From contig JADJCG010000021.1 of assembly GCA_016703335.1 (NCBI GenBank), forward strand, positions 1 through 38,666: 38,666 bases of DNA, written 5' to 3'. Shown piece by piece: positions 15,016-24,068 of the stretch. The DNA comes from Caulobacteraceae bacterium (lineage in GTDB: Bacteria; Pseudomonadota; Alphaproteobacteria; Caulobacterales; Aquidulcibacteraceae). The translations under genes were made by a program, and so were the position numbers. The notes under the pieces were generated by a model that was not told the DNA's origin, made no database searches, and saw only the letters and a list, made by a program, of their open reading frames with translations. Position 1 is the first letter of the stretch. Every line of letters begins with the position of its first letter.

Positions 15016-16868
15016 ATGACTGACATCACCATGATCGCCTTGTCGAAGCTCGTTCCCGGCCAGCGCAATGTCCGCCAGACCAAGCCTGCGGTGAGCATTG
15101 AGGAACTCGCCGCGTCCATCGCGGCGCACGGCCTCCTGCAGAACCTGGTCGTTTCGGAAGCTGACAAGGGACGCTATTCGGTGGAAGCTGGCGGCCGGCG
15201 CCTGAAGGCGCTTCGAAAACTCGCCAAGGCGAAGACCATTCCCGGCAACGAGCCGATCCCCTGTCGCGTCGTGCCACTTGACGATGCGACGGAAGCCTCG
15301 CTGGCCGAGAACGTCCAGCGAGAGCCGATGCATCCGGCCGACGAGATCGAGGCGTTCGCCCAGCTTGCCGAATCTGGACATGGTCCCGAAGCGATCGCCG
15401 GCCGCTTCGGCGTCAACGGCACGCACGTTGCGCGCAGGCTTCGGCTCGCCCGGGTATCGCCGAGGCTGATCGAGGCGCTGAAGAAAGACGAGATCGACCT
15501 CGACCAATTGGGCGCCCTGGCCTTCACCGACGATCATGCGCTGCAGGACAAAGGCGTTCTTCGACACGCCCGAGTGGCAACGAACGCCCGAGCAGCTCAA
15601 AGGCACATGTGACCCAGGCGCACGTCGCCGAGACCGACAAGCTCGCGCGCTTCGTCGGCGTCGACGCCTATGTCGAAGCCGGCGGCGCGGTCGCGTCCGA
15701 TCTCTTCGCGGACGAAGACGGGACGCGGTTCCTCGCCGATCGCGAGCTCTTGGTTCGGCTGGCTGAGGCGAAGCTCGGACCGATCGTCGCTGAAGTGCAG
15801 GTTGAAGGCTGGGCGTTTGTCGAGATTTCGATCGACGGCGTGGCCTGGAGCCAATTTCCGGAACGCGTGCGTGAACGCCGGCGCGATCTCACGACCGACG
15901 AAACGGCTGAGCAAGAACGGCTCTATGCGAGGCTGGACGAAACCGAAGACGAAGCCGAGATCGAAAAGATCGAAGCCGCGATCGATGCGCTGGCGCCCGC
16001 GCAATGGGAGGACGACGAAGTCGCCCTCGCCGGCGCGATCGTGACGTTGAGCCACTCCGGAGACATCAAGGTCGAGCGTGGTCTGGTGCGCGTTGAAGAC
16101 GTGAAGGCGCTGAGGGCGCTGCGCCGAAAGCGCACGACGTCAGCCCACGGCGCCACTGACGCGGACGACGAGAACACCGAGGTCGCAACAGCGCCGAAGC
16201 CGGCCGTTCCTGCCAAGCTGCTGGACGAATTGCTCGCCCACAAGACGCTCGGCCTTAGGGTCGCTATCGTCGATCGCCCTGAACTCGCACTTCGCCTCGT
16301 GGCGTTCAGCTTGGCGGCAAGCTTCATGGGCGGTGCATCCGCATCATGCCTGGCGATCTCTGTCGATCACGTTGACGTCGGGCGCTCCATTACGCGCGCG
16401 GAGAGTAAAGCGGCCGATGAGTTTGCCGAGATTGGGTCCGTGTGGCGTTCCCGTCTGCCGGTCAATCCAGAAGAACTCTGGGGCTACATCGCTTCGATGG
16501 ACGAGCCGGTGCTGCTCGAACTCATCGCGGTGACCATTGCCTATGGCATCGATCTCAGGCGTGTTGGACCTATGGCGGGGATGGAAGCACGCCAAGCACT
16601 CGGTCAGACGCTCTGCGATCGCTCAGGCCTCGATATGACCAAATATTGGAAGCCTTCGGTCGAGAGCTACTTCGAGCACGTCCGCAAGGATGCCGTCGTC
16701 GAAGCGTTGATGGAGGTGAATCCGAAGTTGGACCGCGCCGCGCTCGAGAAAGCGCCGAAGAAAGAAGTGCTGACGCGCGCCAAGCGCACATTCAAACAAA
16801 GCGCGTGGATGCCTTCGCCTCTTCGCACCACAACTGAGGCAACGCCGCTAGCCGTCGCGGCCGAATAG
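15016..16868 (+). CDS. ParB-family DNA-binding protein of a mobile element (frame change near 15550-15600)
   Basis: The first frame carries the ParB/Srx nuclease-like N-terminal domain (LSKLVPGQRNVRQ, VEAGGRRLKALRKLA, ENVQREPMHPADEIEAF) and the ParB helix-turn-helix (GPEAIAGRFGVNGTHVARRL). After a frame change the second frame (15609-16868) continues the same protein: the middle frame supplies KAFFDTPEWQRTPEQLKG between them. Total about 617 residues, the size of the large ParB-like proteins on plasmids and integrative elements; YubM in the F plasmid leading region is one relative. The long C-terminal part (DELLAHKTLGLRVAIVDRPE) has no named domain that I recognise. Two long hairpins precede it. 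Confidence 0.85.
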
Positions 16869-16880
16869 TCGGCAAACAAA

Positions 16881-16914
16881 GCGCCGCCCCAGGGATTCAA
16901 ACCTGTGGCGGCGC
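16881..16914. terminator. Hairpin after the parB-like gene
   Basis: GCGCCGCC and GGCGGCGC form an 8-bp stem 13 bases after the parB-like stop and 27 bases after the stop of the facing small basic ORF. It can serve both as a terminator, but there is no clear U tract on either side. Confidence 0.45.
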
Positions 16915-16940
16915 AATGTCGTGGACGTGGGGACGTCCCG

Positions 16941-17003
16941 TTACTTCTTCTTTTTCGCGGCCTTCTTCGGCGCGGCTTTGGCTTTCTTGGCTTTCTTCGC
17001 CAT
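16941..17003 (-). CDS. Tiny Lys/Ala-rich basic peptide
   Basis: A 20-residue ORF from the ATG at 17003 reads MAKKAKKAKAAPKKAAKKKK, with GGAG 8 bases upstream. The composition resembles the tails of histone-H1-like and HU-like bacterial proteins. Such an extreme composition is unlikely to arise in random sequence, so the ORF is probably translated. It is too short to assign a function. Nucleic-acid or membrane binding is the obvious chemical property. Confidence 0.5.
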   Translation of the reverse strand: MAKKAKKAKAAPKKAAKKKK

Positions 17004-17108
17004 GCGTGATGCTCCAGCGTGTCGAGGCGTTAGGAATGACCTCAGGCCGAGAGATTGGCACTGAGTCTGGAAACAAATCTTAACGCGCGCCTCCCGGCGC
17101 GTTCGCCC

Positions 17109-17837
17109 TCAATAGCGGATCATGCGCGGCTGACCGGCGTCGATATCGACGTGGATCGAAGTTTCGCCGTACGCGCCGGGCGGCCCAGCAGCCAAAATGA
17201 GCTGAAGCTCGCCGTTGAACGGATCTGGCTGCGCCGGGATTTCGTGGCGCTCCGGCAGCATTTTGATGTTGTCGGTTTTATAGACCCAAACGTCATTGCC
17301 CTTGAGGAGGACGAGCAATTCACGGAGCCGCCGGCGAATGGGCAGCTCACCATCCGTTTGCAGCAGCGCGCGGTTGCTCCCGCTCCAGCTCAGGCTCGAA
17401 GCCAGTTCATAAAGTTCAGTGATGTAGCCTTGAGTCTCTTCGCTAAGCCGGACCTTGATCTGCAAGAGGACGACCTGACCTTGATGCGGCGTCCATCAAC
17501 ACGGCCTCATCCTCGACCATTTCGGCGATGCCGGTGTCAAAGCGCGGAAAGAAGCGATCCCTCCTCGGGACGTTTTAACGGCATTGCCGAGTCCGGCCAG
17601 AGCAGAAGCGCAAAGTTGCGTCCGCGGCACGCTCAAGGCTCGTGCTAGTCGATCGACAACGTCGACCGCGATCAAGCCCTTTGCGTTCTCAATCTCTCTC
17701 AGCCGCCGCTCACTAATCCCCACTTCGTGCGCAAACTCCTTTTGCGTTGCGCTGCGCTCACGGCGCGAGCGCAAGCGTTTCACCTCAGCACCATCGACTT
17801 CAAGCTTGAGCACGCTTCCAGCCTCCTTGACCGTCAC
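17109..17837 (-). CDS. XRE-family HTH protein with uncharacterised C-terminal domain (frame-interrupted)
   Basis: From the GTG at 17837 the first frame encodes an XRE helix-turn-helix: EVKRLRSRRERSATQKEFAH, then EVGISERRLREIENAKGLIAV. Near 17560 and 17490 the frame changes, passing through RFDTGIAEMVEDEAVLMDAA to a 110-residue C-terminal part (KVRLSEETQGYITELYELAS, NDVWVYKTDNIKMLPER, GAYGETSIHVDIDAG). The corrected whole is about 243 residues. The C-terminal part is beta-rich in appearance and I do not recognise it. It may bind a ligand or partner. The gene points away from the ssb-ardC genes and may regulate the intergenic region at 17.9-18.2 kb. Confidence 0.65.
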
Positions 17838-18025
17838 CTGTTTAGGCCATCGACGCCGATTCGGGCGGCGCCAAACCGGCGGATGACCGGCGCCGATGCG
17901 GCGCCGCATCAGTTCTCACAGTCCGCTTCTGCTCTTGCCCCTTCCGCAGCGAACGCACGCGCCTCTCCCGCTTCGTCGGTCCGACAACACACCACGAGGC
18001 CTCTCGCTCATTGGTCCTCGTCTTC

Positions 18026-18107
18026 GCATGCGGGCGGTCGCTTGCAAGGGACAAGCCTCCGGTCGCGGTACCCGCGACCCCTTGCAAGCGCCCTCTTACC
18101 CGCATGC
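18026..18107. repeat. Nested inverted repeats upstream of the ssb-like gene
   Basis: Three nested pairs share one centre: GCATGCGGG (18026-18034) with CCCGCATGC (18099-18107), CTTGCAAGGG (18041-18050) with CCCTTGCAAG (18079-18088), and GGTCGCGG (18061-18068) with CCGCGACC (18072-18079). Two smaller hairpins follow at about 18122-18167 before the ribosome site. Such an 82-base structure could act as a single-strand promoter, an origin or a regulatory RNA leader. Confidence 0.7.
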
Positions 18108-18181
18108 AGCCCACGGCCCCATCGCGGGAGAGCCCCGCGGCGCTTCTCGCCGGAGCTTCCCGGCGAACAGGAGAGACACCC

Positions 18182-18541
18182 ATGTTCCGCTTCACCGCTC
18201 AGGGCCGCATCGGCAAGATCGAAGAACTGAAAGCCAAGACGCTCCGCATCTCGATCGCCGCCGACCGTCTGGCCGAAGGCCGCGATGGCCAATACACCAA
18301 GACCGAATGGTTGCGCTGCGTGTCGTTCGACGCTGAGCTGAACGCCGAGATGCTGTCCCAGCTCGACAAGGGCGACAGCGTCACCTTCGAGGGCCGCATC
18401 GTTCCGACCGTCTGGCTCAAAGGCGAACAGAAGATCTACGACAACACCTTCGAGATCACCCGCTACCAGCGTCTGTCGCGGCCCAAAGCGAAGTCTGAGT
18501 CCAAGACCAAGGCCGACCAGACCGCCGACGCGCCAGCTTAA
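18182..18541 (+). CDS. SSB-like single-stranded DNA-binding protein of a mobile element
   Basis: The ATG at 18182 has AGGAGAG 7 bases upstream, so I choose it over longer in-frame starts. The 119-residue protein has an OB-fold pattern: FRFTAQGRIGKIEELKAKTL, WLRCVSFDAELNAEMLSQLD, KGDSVTFEGRIVPTVWLKGE and YDNTFEITRYQRL, followed by a disordered lysine-rich tail ending TADAPA. This matches the small SSB-like proteins encoded by plasmids and integrative elements, which coat incoming single-stranded DNA. A strong intrinsic terminator follows. Intact. Confidence 0.75.
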   Translation: MFRFTAQGRIGKIEELKAKTLRISIAADRLAEGRDGQYTKTEWLRCVSFDAELNAEMLSQLDKGDSVTFEGRIVPTVWLKGEQKIYDNTFEITRYQRLSRPKAKSESKTKADQTADAPA

Positions 18542-18560
18542 GCGCCTCCTCACCTCGTTC

Positions 18561-18590
18561 GGAGCCGCCTTCGGGCGGCTCCTCTCTTTC
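18561..18590 (+). terminator. Intrinsic terminator of the ssb-like gene
   Basis: GGAGCCGCC-TTCG-GGCGGCTCC gives a perfect 9-bp stem with a stable tetraloop, followed by TCTCTTTC, 20 bases after the stop codon. Confidence 0.85.
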
Positions 18591-18594
18591 AATC

Positions 18595-18622
18595 GCGCAC
18601 ACGCGCGAACGCGCGCGTGCGC
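18595..18622. promoter_or_regulatory. GC-rich hairpin upstream of the ardC-like gene
   Basis: GCGCACACGCGCG (18595-18607) pairs with CGCGCGCGTGCGC (18610-18622) at 12 of 13 positions across a 2-base centre. It lies between the ssb terminator and the ardC-like start at 18642. Confidence 0.5.
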
Positions 18623-18641
18623 CTGGTTCAGGAACACACCG

Positions 18642-19581
18642 ATGAAATCCGCGCTCTCCAAACCCGAAACTGCACTGAGACGCTCGGCTTACGACGCGCT
18701 GGCGCACGTCACCGCCGAAATCTCCGGCATGCTTGAACGCGGCGTGATGCCGTGGCGCGCGCCATGGGACCACGCAGAAGCCCTTGCGCTGACGCCTGGG
18801 CTGCCGCTGCGATCAACCGGCGAACCCTATCGCGGCGCCAACGTGATGCTGCTCTGGGCCGCGCAGATTGCGCGCGGCTATTCCAAGCGCACTTGGCTCA
18901 CCTTTCGCCAGGCGCTTGAATTGGTGGGCATGCGCAAGGGCGAAGAAGGCCTGGCCGGTCATCTACTACGGTCAAGGCAAAGCCGAAGCCGGACGACGCG
19001 GGCAAGACCGCTGCCGAAGATGCCGGCGAGACCGCGCGTCCTATCGCTTCCTGAAGCTCTTCTATGTGTTCAACGTCGATCAGATCGACGCGCTGCCCGA
19101 TGGCTTTGGGAGGAAGTCACGCCTCCAGCAGCCGAGCCCGGCGCCATCGAGCAATGGACTTCGCGCGCGGGCGTTGGCGTGCGCATCGGTGGATCGATGG
19201 CATGCTACGTGCCCGTCACCGACTTGTGCACATGCCAGCGCATGAAGCTTCCTCTCTCGAGCAGCATTGGGCGCGACTTTGCTGCACGAGCGTGCACTTC
19301 ACAGGCCATAAGAGCCGACTCGATCGGCTTGGTGACTACCGCCACGGATCGCAGGCGCGGGCGCGGGAAGAACTCTGCGCCGAATTTGGTGCAGCCATCC
19401 TCGGCGCGATGGCCGGGTTTAGCGCCTTTCCATCTTGAGGACCACGCCAGCTACATCGCCAATTGGCTGGAGCTCTTTGCGCGATGAGCCTCGCGCGTTC
19501 CTGGCCGCGGGCGCCAAGGCGCAAGCCGCAGTGGATTGGCTCTTGCAGGAAGCCGGGCCCTGCCAGTCGGTTCCGGATTGA
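18642..19581 (+). CDS. ardC: ArdC-type antirestriction zincin metallopeptidase (frame-interrupted)
   Basis: The N-terminal ssDNA-binding domain of ArdC is clear: YDALAHVTAEISGMLERGVM, PWRAPWDHAEAL, YRGANVMLLWAAQIARGYSK, TWLTFRQALELVG. Through several frame changes come YRFLKLFYVFNVDQIDALPD and the metallopeptidase core, which reads LLHER then VHFTGHKSRLDRLGDYRHGS across one indel, restoring HExxH. Next is REELCAEFGAAILGAMAGF, then DHASYIANWLE and the C-terminus AAVDWLLQEAGPCQSVPD. Total about 313 residues, normal for the family. Frame changes lie near 18950, 19100-19200, 19280, 19430 and 19483. ArdC protects incoming conjugated DNA from restriction, which fits the ssb and parB neighbours. Confidence 0.85.
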
Positions 19582-19591
19582 CCTCACCACC

Positions 19592-20275
19592 TCATCGCAA
19601 CGGCGCTGGCGTCAGCTCATCGAGGGCGCTGGCGTCGGTTCCGCCTCCTACTTGCGGCGGCAGATCGACGCCAGCGTGCTCTCGCACAATGGAATAAATC
19701 TTCCTGTATTGCTCCGACGCGGTGTCCGGGCAAAGTTCAGCAATGAGCGACCACCAGCTGAGCGGTATGGCCCCGCTCTGGACCATTCTATGGATCGCGG
19801 CCTGATGCGATCGTTCGCTGACCCCGCCTGAGCAATCCTCGACAAACGCAACGTCGCGCCGGCGGCTTCGTGCGGTCGTCACCGAGTGCAGAAGACTTGT
19901 CTCGGTCCAGAGGCCACACATGATGAGCTTCTTGATTCCCGTCCGCTCGCCCGTCTCTTCAACGGCGCGACGGAAACGCTCGCTTCCAAACGCATCAAAC
20001 GTCGTTCGCTCGATCACGTCGTCCTCGTCGATGACGACATCCGGATAGATGAAGCGGGTGAGCTTCTCGAACAGCGGATCGGCGAGAGCCGCTTCCCGCG
20101 GCTGAATGGTCGAGATGACGACCGGCATCCCCAGCGCGCGCGCCACTTTCGCGAGGCCAAGGACATTGTTCTCAAGCTTTAGCGGTTCAATCGAATGGAC
20201 AGGAAATAGCGACGGTGTGTGATCGAGAAAAACGACCGTACATTGATCCGCTTCAAACCGGGTAAGTGCTGACAT
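19592..20275 (-). CDS. Isochorismatase-family hydrolase with Ser at the usual Cys position
   Basis: This intact 227-residue protein has the isochorismatase-like fold of the YcaC group: CTVVFLDHTP with the first catalytic Asp, ALGMPVVISTIQP, FDAFGSERFRRAVEETG, and KKLIMCGLWTETSLLHSV followed by VAFVEDCSGGVSERSHQAAI. In YcaC-like enzymes the motif is WTE-C; here it reads WTETS, so the nucleophile position seems to hold Ser. Either the chemistry differs, as in true isochorismatases that lack the Cys, or activity is lost. It lies on the opposite strand within the mobile element, facing the ardC-like gene, and looks like cargo. The substrate is unknown. Confidence 0.8.
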   Translation of the reverse strand: MSALTRFEADQCTVVFLDHTPSLFPVHSIEPLKLENNVLGLAKVARALGMPVVISTIQPREAALADPLFEKLTRFIYPDVVIDEDDVIERTTFDAFGSERFRRAVEETGERTGIKKLIMCGLWTETSLLHSVTTARSRRRDVAFVEDCSGGVSERSHQAAIHRMVQSGAIPLSWWSLIAELCPDTASEQYRKIYSIVREHAGVDLPPQVGGGTDASALDELTPAPLR

Positions 20276-20362
20276 GCAAATTGCCTTAGTCGCCTAGAGA
20301 ACCCAACGGCCAGTGTTTTCTTCGAAGGATGTGGACCTTCAGCCGGGTCCCGCAAGCCCGCA

Positions 20363-20584
20363 ATGCAGGAATTTTCGACCGCGAAACGGGCATATTCTGT
20401 TTCGGGAGAGGCTGGACTGTCAGGATATATCGCCGAATTGGCGAGCGGATTCATTCTCGCCGATCTCGGCATCGCGCACAATCCACGCGAGGATCAGCAA
20501 GGGCCGCAAATCCCTCACGTGTGTATTGGAGTTTCGCATTGGTTTGGGCGTCTCGCCGACTTCGTCGGCGACCGGCTGTCGTGA
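20363..20584 (+). pseudogene. Possible remnant of a second ArdC-like gene
   Basis: The frame contains GYIAELASGFILADLGIAHN followed by PRED, which resembles the helix of ArdC proteins that follows the zinc site (AELASAFLCADLGI type). The N-terminal domain and the HExxH motif are missing, and neighbouring frames give only fragments. A remnant left by deletion is the simplest reading, but the match is short and the call is weak. Confidence 0.3.
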
Positions 20585-20788
20585 ACCGAGCCCTTCGGTC
20601 TCGGCCCTGTGGGCTTCCATCCCTGGCGCAACACCCGCCCACCCACCCTGCTTTGCGACGTGAGATTTCATGATTCAGCGTGATCGATTGTGTGTGTGAG
20701 AGAAACATCGAAGGAAGGTGGGGTGGAAGGCAAGATAAAGAGAACCCCACCACCTTCGCCAATCGCTTGCAATCACTGGCGCAAATAC

Positions 20789-20835
20789 GAGGTGCGCGCG
20801 ATGATCACGAGGTGCGCACGAGGTGCGCGCACCTC
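20789..20835. repeat. Three GAGGTGCGC repeats with a 16-bp palindrome, oriT or operator candidate
   Basis: GAGGTGCGC occurs at 20789, 20809 and 20820, and the last copy is half of the perfect palindrome GAGGTGCGCGCACCTC (20820-20835). The cluster lies about 190 bases upstream of the relaxase coding region, where transfer origins are commonly found. The intervening frame is open but has no recognisable protein features. Confidence 0.45.
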
Positions 20836-21023
20836 ACCAATGCAAAAGCGCGCATGATGGAAGTCCAAAGCGTCAATCGACTCTTCCGCGCCGGAAAACT
20901 GAAGCGCGACATGTTCGGCGCTGAAGTCTTTCGGCCGGGTAAATCACTCAACATCACGCGTGCGCTCAACGCCGACATCATTGAGGGGCGTCACGACGGA
21001 CGCGCGAAGTCGTCCGGCGGGGC

Positions 21024-22296
21024 CATGCGCGCCGGCTACGGCAGAAGTTGCAGTCTGGTTGGACCGTCGCGAAAGTTGGCGCGGCGCACCTCGCCGCAGG
21101 GTGCGAACGGCGGCTTCGATCCGCGCCAACGCGCGATCGTGAAGATCCACTACTTTAGCCATGCCGGCGGCGGTGGTGCGGCTTTGCGCGCGCACGCGAG
21201 ATACGTGGCCCGCGATGCGGCGGCCCGTGCGCCCTCGTCTGCCGACGTCCCCGAAACCGACACGCCCGCCGATCACGCCGAAGCGAAGGCGCGCGCCCAC
21301 AGCAGGTATCTGGACCGCGAGAGCAACGGCGCCGTATTCTATGACGCAGCTTCTGGTGCGGTCGACGGCGGCGAGCGAGCCGCCTCCTGGGCGCGGAGCG
21401 ATCGCCGGCATTTCCGGCTGATCCTGGCGCCCGAGAACGGGACTAAGTTCGGCGACCTCAAAAGCTACACAAGGGAGGTCATGCGGCGTGCGGAGGTCGC
21501 ATTGGGCTCCAAACTCCAGTGGGTCGCGGTCGACCACTGGGACACGGACAATCCACATACGCATATCATCCTGCGGGGCGTGCGCAGTGATGGACGCGAC
21601 CTCATCATTCCGAGGGAATTCGTTCAGCACGGCTTCCGCTCGGCCGCCCGCGATGTGGCCACGGAACGGCTTGGCCTGCGTACGCGCGAAGACGATCGTC
21701 TCGCACTGCACCGCGAGGTGCGGGCACATCGGCCGACTCGGCTAGATCAATGGATTGGCGACCAGCTCGACAAGGATGGCAAAGTGCGCATCGCCGACCT
21801 GCGGGCGCCGAATGGCGATCCGGCTGCGACCGACGCCTTGAAAGGCCGCGCTCAGGAACTCCGGCGGCTCGGTCTGGCGACGGAGGTCCGGCGCAATGTG
21901 CTGCAGTTCGCGCCGAACTGGCGCGACGGCCTTAAGGCGCTCGAACTCCACCTCGACATCCGCAAGGCGCTGATGCAATCACGCGCCATCGATGCTGCCC
22001 GCGCGCAGCAGACCGGCAAGTCGATTTCAACGTTGCTGCGCGGCGGACAGGGCCCGACCGCTGAGCTTTCGCGTGTCAAGCGAGCAGACCGTTTCCCAGC
22101 GTTTCCCGACCCGTTCCTGCCATTTCGCCTCCGACACACTTCGATCGTCATGGAGGCTCGCTGTCCATCAACGCGCACTTCGCGCCACCCATCGTTGATC
22201 TCAACGAGCCCGCGAGCGATTGCGTGGAAACCACGAGTTCGCTCGCGACGTTCGCGCCTGAAGACTATTGTCATCACCTCGAAGGCAGCGGTCTAA
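21024..22296 (+). CDS. Relaxase/mobilisation nuclease, DUF3363-type, C-terminally shortened
   Basis: The nuclease domain is clear from RQRAIVKIHYFSHAGGGG and HARYVARDAAARA to the HUH metal motif VDHWDTDNPHTHIILRG, with DRRHFRLILAPENGTKFGDL between them. The protein would nick oriT and lead the strand into the recipient. The open frame extends upstream to 20680, but the residues before about 21000 look unlike relaxases, so I start at the ATG at 21024. The family normally runs to 600 or more residues; here the match fades near 22060 after APNWRDGLKALELHLDIRKA, and the rest of the frame looks random. A deletion or frameshift has removed the C-terminal domain, so transfer function is doubtful. 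Confidence 0.8.
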
Positions 22297-22430
22297 CCGA
22301 GGCCGAGCAAAACGAGCTGCTGGCCGCGCTATGGAAAATCATGTGCGGGTTCGTTGACCTGGGTTGGAACGTCGATGCCGTGAGTTTGGTACTCGGAGCG
22401 ACTTCCCCTTCGCCACAGGATGCGACTAGA
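22150..22430 (+). CDS. Small hypothetical protein upstream of the recombinase
   Basis: One frame reads GGSLSINAHFAPPIVDLNEP, then FAPEDYCHHLEGSGLTEAEQ and ALWKIMCGFVDLGWNVDAV. Short proteins with this E-GLTE-----LL--LW-IM--FVDLG pattern are familiar to me as companions encoded just upstream of large serine recombinases in alphaproteobacteria. The start and end are uncertain: the frame has no ATG (a GTG exists at 22224) and probably ends near 22428 after an indel in the CCCC run. The function is unknown; a recombination accessory factor is a guess from position. Confidence 0.5.
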
Positions 22431-22503
22431 ATCGATGGCGATTGCGAGCGGTCAGCGTCCTCCCCTTCCGGCGCGCTAGGATCAGCGTTGCTGAGGACCT
22501 GCC

Positions 22504-24068
22504 ATGAAGCCTGTACACGCCGCGATCGTCTACTGCCGCGTTTCGAGCAAGAAGCAGGAGCTCGACGGCGACGGCAACGGCAGCCAGGAGCACCTCTGCC
22601 GCAACCACGCGGCCAAGCTCGGCGTCACTGTTGAAGCAGTCTACACGGACAGCAAGTCCGGCTTTGGCGACTACATGGAACGCCCTGGCATGGTTGGGGT
22701 ACTCCGCCATCTCAAGGCCAATCGTTCCAAGCGTTACGTTGTCATCTTCGATGATTTGAAGCGCTTCGCGCGCCGCACCCGGTTCTATTGGGAGCTACGG
22801 GACCGCCTTGCTGAGGACTTCGGGGCGGTGGTTGATAGTCCCAACTTCCGGTTTGAAGACTCTCCGGAAGGCCGTCACCACGAAACCATCACCGTTGCTG
22901 GCGGCGAACTCGAACGCGAACAACTTCGTCGACAAGCTATTCAGAAAATGACGGCTCGGGTTGAGCGCGGGTACGCCGTCACCGCGGCGCCTGTTGGCTA
23001 TGAATATCGTTCGGTCAAACGCAGCGGACGCATTCTATTCCCGAAGGAGCCTGAGGCTTCAATCGTGCGTGAAGCGCTCGAAGGCTACGCGTGTGGTCGT
23101 TTCGAGAGCCAAGCCGAGGTCCAACGCTTCCTCGAAAGCCGGCCTGAGTTTCCGCGCGATCGCAAGGGCCGGGTCCACAATCCACGTCACAGAGATGCTG
23201 AAACGGCCCATCTATGCCGGCCTCGTCAGCGCGCCTTATTGGAATGTCTCTTTGCGGAAGGGCGTGCACGAGGGGCTGATCAGTGTCGAAACCTTTAACA
23301 CGATTCAGGATCGTCTGGTCGGCAAGAAACGCGCCGGCGCGCGCCGACTTCAATCCCGATTTCCCGTTACGGGGCTTTGTCTCCTGCACGTGCGGCACAA
23401 TGCTGACCGCAGGTTGGACCAAAGGGCGCGATCGTCACTACCCCTACTACTTCTGCTATAACCGGGCTTGCACCCACTACGGTCGATCCATCAAACGCGA
23501 CGCGCTCGAAGGCAAGTTCGCTGTTCTTATGGCTAGCGTTCAACCGCCTGCTGGGGTGTTTCGGGCCGCGCGACACATGTTCGAAGACGCTTGGAACGCG
23601 CGCATCGCGGCGAGCGACACAGACGCGAAGGCGATGCAAACAACGCTGCTCTCGGCAGATCGGCAAATCCAGCAGTTGCTCGATCGCGTCGTCGAAACTG
23701 AAAGCTCTGCTGTCGCTAAGGCCTACGAGGAACGCATCGATCGTTTGCAGGCGGAGAAGCTTGCAATGGCTGAAAAACTGCAACGCGTGGACACGCCGAA
23801 GCTCAATTTTGAGTCCGCTGTTAGAACCGCGATGAACTTTCTAGAAAATCCAATGAAACTATGGGGTTCAGAGCGCATCGAGGAAAAGCGTTTGGCCCTG
23901 CGTTTGGTGTTTGCCCAGCACCTGGAATTTGATCGAGAGACCGGTTTTAGAACCGCCCATTTATCCTTGCCATTCAGAGCTTTGGCAGGGATTTCGGAGC
24001 CGATTTTTGGGCCGATTCAGGGTCTGGTGGGCGCGACAGGGATTGAACCTGTGATCCCCTCCGTGTGA
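22504..24068 (+). CDS. Large serine recombinase (integrase; frame change near 23190)
   Basis: The resolvase catalytic domain begins AIVYCRVSSKKQELDG with the nucleophilic Ser, and continues YTDSKSGFGDYMERPGM and VVIFDDLKRFARRTRFYWEL. The recombinase domain follows (PVGYEYRSVKRSGRILFP, AEVQRFLESRPEFP), then, after frame changes near 23190 and 23345, KRPIYAGLVSAPYWNVS and the zinc ribbon (CTCGTMLTAGW, YYFCYNRACTHYG). A coiled-coil segment precedes the C-terminus. The last residues, LVGATGIEPVIPSV, are read from within the tRNA-Val gene on the other strand. Such overlap is expected when the element is integrated at the tRNA 3' end. It is the likely integrase of this element. Confidence 0.9.

Noticed and set aside
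20789..20835. CRISPR array
   Set aside because: The repeats are 9 bases long with spacers of 2 and 11 bases, far too short and irregular for CRISPR; no cas genes are present anywhere in the window.
20680..21023. N-terminal extension of the relaxase
   Set aside because: It is open but includes the GAGGTGCGC repeats and shows no residues typical of relaxases.
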